Shown here: positions 60,533 through 64,000 of the stretch, piece by piece
How the letters are laid out: each line of letters opens with the position of its first letter
Position numbering within the stretch: position 1 is the first letter of the stretch
Assembly: GCF_023229695.1 (NCBI RefSeq)
Contig: NZ_JALNYS010000001.1
Span: 1 to 64,000 of the forward strand
Direction of reading: 5' to 3'
DNA: 64,000 bases
Origin: Sulfuricurvum sp.
Lineage (GTDB): Bacteria > Campylobacterota > Campylobacteria > Campylobacterales > Sulfurimonadaceae
The notes under the pieces: generated by a model
Database searches by the model: none
Told to the model about the DNA's origin: nothing
The model's input: only the letters and a program-made list of their open reading frames with translations
Made by a program: the position numbers and the translations under genes

Positions 60533-62556
60533 TACTGTTCGAATTTAAACCTTTGAGCCATCTGCTCTTTAAATTTCGCCATAAGCTCTTCGTATTTTGC
60601 TTCATCGATCGCTATCTCTCTCTTCTTCGGAATAATCACCTGTTTTTGAAGTTCCTCCGGCCATGACTGTATGGCACGCAAAACAATTTCGCGTTCCGCG
60701 TCAATCCCTCCGGCGAAGGTAAAGAGCCAATAGCGGTGGGCGAGGAGCCAGCTGATCATTTTTGCTTTGATATCCTCTTCATCTTTTACCGGCATCACTT
60801 CGATTTTCACAAAATCGAGTTCGAAATGGAGCAGCATCGATTGGAGAATATCGTAATAGAGCTGTTTGAAGATCGGTTCGCCCAAATAGGCTTTGATCGT
60901 ATCGACTTTATCCATGAGGGGGGAGAGTTTTTCAACGGTGATCTCTTCTAACCGGTGCTCTTCTAGCAGGATGATGAAATTTTCCGAAGCTTCCTGAACG
61001 TCCATAAAGGTCTCTTCAATCACCTCTTGACGGTTGACGGTATCTTGCAGCCATACATTGATCTTTTCAATCATCTGTTTTTTGTATTGGAGAGACTCTT
61101 GCACCGGGGTATTGGGGATGGTAAAAGGGGTTTTCGGGGTGGAAAAATCGACGTAGCGTTCGATCGCCTCGGCAAAAGAAAGTTCGGTCGCGCCGGGGAT
61201 ACGTGCCCCCCCTTCGGTTGAATTGACGGTCTGGATAAAGGATTTGCTGATATTGATCGCCCGTTCAAAATAGCTTTTGAACATATTCCAATACATCGTT
61301 GTCCGAATCTCCCCCTCTCCCCCGTACGCTTCGGTGTAGATATCGTGCCCTTCGACTTTCTCTTCGTTGACGCCGAAAAAGTGGTCGTTGGCATGCGACG
61401 TGTCGTCCCGTCCGAAAGCCAAATCCTGACCGATCAATATCACCTGCTCAAACTGCAGCGCAATGGCCAACTCATGGGCAAGGTTGGCGGCACTCATCCC
61501 GATCCCCAAATATCCGTATGGGTTGAGCTCAAAAAAGTGGGTATAGCTGTGGGGACGCATTTCCAAAATTTTGGTACCGTGTTTGATGGCGTCCAATACC
61601 TCCTGATGGGCGATGGAGACACAGACAAAATGGACCCCTTCTTGGAATTCTGGGGCATTGTTTTTAAAAAAATTGGCCGTTTCGGGGATCCGTTCCAGGA
61701 CGGTGACAAAATCCGGCTTGATCCCGTGCTTTTCGAGAATGGGGAAGCTGGCGTCGACACTGATGATGGTGACGTAATCTTTGATTTTTTTCAACAACGG
61801 AATTTGTTTGGTCAAACTCGGCCCGGTTGAGACCACGATGGCCGTTTTGGGGTAGGTTAGGCTCAGGAGCGAATTGAGTTGAGGCCCCTCAAGCATCGCG
61901 GGAAGATTTCGGACGTGGTGCTCGATCCCCATCAGGGTGTCTTCCGCCGAATTTCCATACCCGATAATGGTGACTTCAAAGGATTTGATCAGGATTTTAT
62001 TGATCTCAAGGATATTGGGCATATAAAAGTGTTCATAATAGTTCGAAACGTATTCAAGCTTGAACAGTTTGGCGAAAAGCTGTGCATTGGAATTGGAGAT
62101 GAGATAGGAGGCTTTGACAAAATCAAAATCCTCCGCATGTTCCAGCACCAATTTGCGTGTTTGGAGCGCTTCTGAAAAATCAAACAGATGGGTGACAATA
62201 TAGAGCAGCTCCAGATTCGGTTCGATGACAAGGACCGATTTAAGCCACTCGTCACTTAGGATCATCTGGAGGACGACGCCGGTACCGATTCCGTATACAT
62301 AGCGGTAGGGGAGGCAATCCCCTTCGCGAATCATTTGCGCTTTTAGCAGAGTATCGCTGATCGGGTTGGCGTACATGAACGATTGCAGTTCGATATCCAG
62401 TATGTTGATATCGGCCAGATCTTTCCCCTGAAACACTTCAAACCGGGTATTGGTCTGTATTTGAAACAGTTTTCCGGCTAATTTGGGATTGATATGAAAA
62501 AGAGCCTGAAGGTTTTTTTCGAGAACGGGGTGAAGAGGGGTAAACGTTTCACTCAT
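60532..62556 (-). CDS. maf: Motility accessory factor (Maf), flagellin glycosyltransferase family
   Basis: Predicted 674 residues, DUF115/Maf type. The centre holds TAIVVSTGPSLTKQIPLLKK, ISVDASFPILEKHGIKPDFV and VILIGQDLAFGRDD, the signature of proteins that attach pseudaminic or legionaminic acid to flagellin in Campylobacter, Helicobacter and Aeromonas. ATG at 62556 (AAGGA upstream) is chosen; 8-nt overlap with the amidase gene. It lies convergent to the flagellins it probably modifies. Confidence 0.92.
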   Translation of the reverse strand: MSETFTPLHPVLEKNLQALFHINPKLAGKLFQIQTNTRFEVFQGKDLADINILDIELQSFMYANPISDTLLKAQMIREGDCLPYRYVYGIGTGVVLQMILSDEWLKSVLVIEPNLELLYIVTHLFDFSEALQTRKLVLEHAEDFDFVKASYLISNSNAQLFAKLFKLEYVSNYYEHFYMPNILEINKILIKSFEVTIIGYGNSAEDTLMGIEHHVRNLPAMLEGPQLNSLLSLTYPKTAIVVSTGPSLTKQIPLLKKIKDYVTIISVDASFPILEKHGIKPDFVTVLERIPETANFFKNNAPEFQEGVHFVCVSIAHQEVLDAIKHGTKILEMRPHSYTHFFELNPYGYLGIGMSAANLAHELAIALQFEQVILIGQDLAFGRDDTSHANDHFFGVNEEKVEGHDIYTEAYGGEGEIRTTMYWNMFKSYFERAINISKSFIQTVNSTEGGARIPGATELSFAEAIERYVDFSTPKTPFTIPNTPVQESLQYKKQMIEKINVWLQDTVNRQEVIEETFMDVQEASENFIILLEEHRLEEITVEKLSPLMDKVDTIKAYLGEPIFKQLYYDILQSMLLHFELDFVKIEVMPVKDEEDIKAKMISWLLAHRYWLFTFAGGIDAEREIVLRAIQSWPEELQKQVIIPKKREIAIDEAKYEELMAKFKEQMAQRFKFEQ

Positions 62557-63904
62557 TGGAATCCTTATATTGAGGTGTATGGGGGCGGATATCGCCAAGC
62601 AGACCGATATGTTGACAATGGTGCAGGAAATCAATCAGCAGTTTATCATTATATTTTCGTGCAACGGCATTTATACCGAGGGGGAGTCCGTTTTCCCCTT
62701 TTAAAACCGGTAAAGTTGCAATGGGTAACCCCAGATAAGTCCAGATGAGATTGGCATCGGGGATATCGGGCGTCGTGAGGCCGATCGGCGCTTCACCGGC
62801 GGTGGATAGGGTGAGGAGAATATCGTAATCTTCCATCCAGTTTGTAAACGCAACCGTTTCACGCGATTGTTTTTCAATCGCCTGCGTATACTCCTCTTTG
62901 GTAATTTTCTCCCCTGCTTGAATAATGTCGTAAAAAATGGGGCTCATCAGTTCATGTCGGGCGTATTCGTCTTTAAAATAATAGGCGAGGGATTTATCGT
63001 AAATCAGCTGATGGGTGGCGTGAATGGAGTCGCAAAATGGCGGTAACGAGACCTCTTTGACTTCCAGCCTCGGGTCTTTCAGCTGCGCGCACCACGTTTC
63101 GAACTGTTGTTGCGCATAAGGGGTGGCCAGATCCCATTTGGGGTGTTTTACAATCCCGATCCGAAAAATTTTCTGTGGATCGGTTTGATACTGATCGATG
63201 TAGCGATGGACAAATTCATAATTTTCTCCGTGAACCCGTGCGGCCTCAAACATCAGTTCCACATCATCGACGCTTCGGGTGAAAAACCCCAGCGTATCCA
63301 ATGAATCGGTTGTTTTGAGGACCCCGATGCGGGGGAGTACCCCAAAGGTCGGTTTAAATCCGTAAATACCGCAGTAGCTTGCCGGTCTTCCGATCGATCC
63401 GGCGGTTTGACTCCCCAATGCGATTGGAACCATCCCTGTTGCTACGGCAACGGCCGAGCCGCTTGACGAGGTTCCCGGACTGCGGGAAAGGTCATGGGGA
63501 TTACGTGTTTTGTCTTGATAATGGACGGCAAATTCGGCGGTAACGGTTTTCCCCAGCATGAGTGCTCCCGCACGGCGAAGGTAATGGATGATGCGCGCAT
63601 CGTTACCGGGGGTAAAATCTTTCCACAGAGGCGATCCCATTTGGGTCGGCATATCAAAGGTATTATAAATATCTTTGACACCGATAGGGATTCCCAGAAG
63701 AGGGTAGTCGCTTTGGGTATATCCGCTGATTTTCTCAAGTTGTGCCTGAATGACCGCTTCATCGATAAATTCCCATCCGTTGATAAGAGGGTCAAGGGTA
63801 CGAATGACCTCCAAACAGGCATCTGCTATCGCTTTTGGGGTTGTTTCCCCTTCCTTCATTAGCTTTAAGAGTTCGGTAGCTGTTAGATCGCTTAATGTTC
63901 TCAT
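62549..63904 (-). CDS. Amidase-signature-family hydrolase
   Basis: Predicted 451 residues. The Ser-cisSer-Lys triad is visible: Lys in GIPIGVKDIYNT (about 77), cis-Ser in GTSSSGSAVAVATGMV and nucleophile Ser in GSQTAGSIGRPAS (about 170). These residues match GatA, but no GatB/GatC gene is near. The neighbours are maf (8-nt overlap) and a small upstream gene (ATGA overlap), which suggests the amidase is expressed with the flagellin-modification gene, perhaps acting on an amide or amidino sugar (inference). Confidence 0.88.
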   Translation of the reverse strand: MRTLSDLTATELLKLMKEGETTPKAIADACLEVIRTLDPLINGWEFIDEAVIQAQLEKISGYTQSDYPLLGIPIGVKDIYNTFDMPTQMGSPLWKDFTPGNDARIIHYLRRAGALMLGKTVTAEFAVHYQDKTRNPHDLSRSPGTSSSGSAVAVATGMVPIALGSQTAGSIGRPASYCGIYGFKPTFGVLPRIGVLKTTDSLDTLGFFTRSVDDVELMFEAARVHGENYEFVHRYIDQYQTDPQKIFRIGIVKHPKWDLATPYAQQQFETWCAQLKDPRLEVKEVSLPPFCDSIHATHQLIYDKSLAYYFKDEYARHELMSPIFYDIIQAGEKITKEEYTQAIEKQSRETVAFTNWMEDYDILLTLSTAGEAPIGLTTPDIPDANLIWTYLGLPIATLPVLKGENGLPLGINAVARKYNDKLLIDFLHHCQHIGLLGDIRPHTPQYKDSNE

Positions 63905-64000
63905 AGTGACTCTCTGAATTTTCCTTGACGCATCGCCTTGAGGACATTATGGTACTCCTCTTCGGTGATATGGGCCATATCCAAAAATTCATCCAGATAG
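63901..64000 (-). CDS. C-terminal end of an unknown protein (partial)
   Basis: The last 32 codons are seen (YLDEFLDMAHITEEEYHNVL and KAMRQGKFRESL); the stop overlaps the amidase start (ATGA). The sequence is helical and charged. No family can be named from this fragment. Confidence 0.6.
   Translation of the reverse strand, partial: YLDEFLDMAHITEEEYHNVLKAMRQGKFRESL

Overview
The window reads as chromosomal DNA of a free-living, motile Campylobacterota bacterium, most like the Sulfuricurvum/Sulfurimonas group. This is inferred from gene content, not from a search. The pointers are flagellins with the epsilonproteobacterial D1 region, a short biotin synthase, a Maf-type motility accessory factor, sensor kinases with an AHQWRQPLN phospho-acceptor box, and sigma-28 and sigma-54 flagellin promoters. 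Genes are densely packed, mostly in operons with 1-14 nt overlaps.

Layout. (1) 1-6194: chemosensory cluster with the end of a methyl-accepting protein, a STAS-like small protein, CheA, CheR, two tandem repeat units, a kinase-like protein without its phospho-acceptor histidine, CheD and CheB. (2) 6268-7383: conserved-looking protein with a possible PD-(D/E)XK-like core. (3) 7673-12838: six-gene operon with a secreted protein, a MacB/LolD-type ABC transporter, a divergent heme-copper-oxidase-like membrane protein, a multi-spanning membrane protein and a YceI protein; a convergent metallo-beta-lactamase-fold gene follows. (4) 13871-18142: AT-rich four-gene operon of exported proteins, with a YiiX-like cysteine hydrolase lipoprotein, an unknown lipoprotein, a stand-alone subtilase propeptide-like protein and a subtilase lipoprotein with a P-domain. 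(5) 18516-23376: AEC transporter, SprA-type metalloprotease and a large hybrid sensor kinase. (6) 23621-27962: porin-like protein, then a copper operon (CusF, small exported protein, CusC-like lipoprotein, multicopper oxidase). (7) 27952-31663: kinase, response regulator and REC-PAS-HD-GYP protein. (8) 31946-32459: five tRNAs behind a consensus promoter. (9) 32708-39937: ThiG, PurN, NnrDE, KdsD, RluB-like, YjbQ, RarA and a ParE-type toxin-antitoxin pair. (10) 39989-55245: MetH, a double-sensor kinase, two flavoproteins, MsrA, OmpA, BioB, a phosphoesterase and TopA. (11) 55489-64000: three tandem flagellins, Maf, an amidase and the end of one more gene.

The same 100-145 bp hairpin-rich repeat, with ends like CTGATGTTACGCAC, occurs about ten times between genes in both orientations, from full copies down to a 49-bp palindrome. 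One copy (51378-51519) is flanked by a 7-bp direct repeat, so the family looks like a non-autonomous mobile element (MITE-like).

The strongest leads are the exported-protein operon with its split subtilase, the operon around the divergent heme-copper-oxidase-like protein, the repeat family, the histidine-less kinase beside cheD/cheB, and the hairpins with a GGA-containing hexaloop in all three flagellin leaders, which fit CsrA control.
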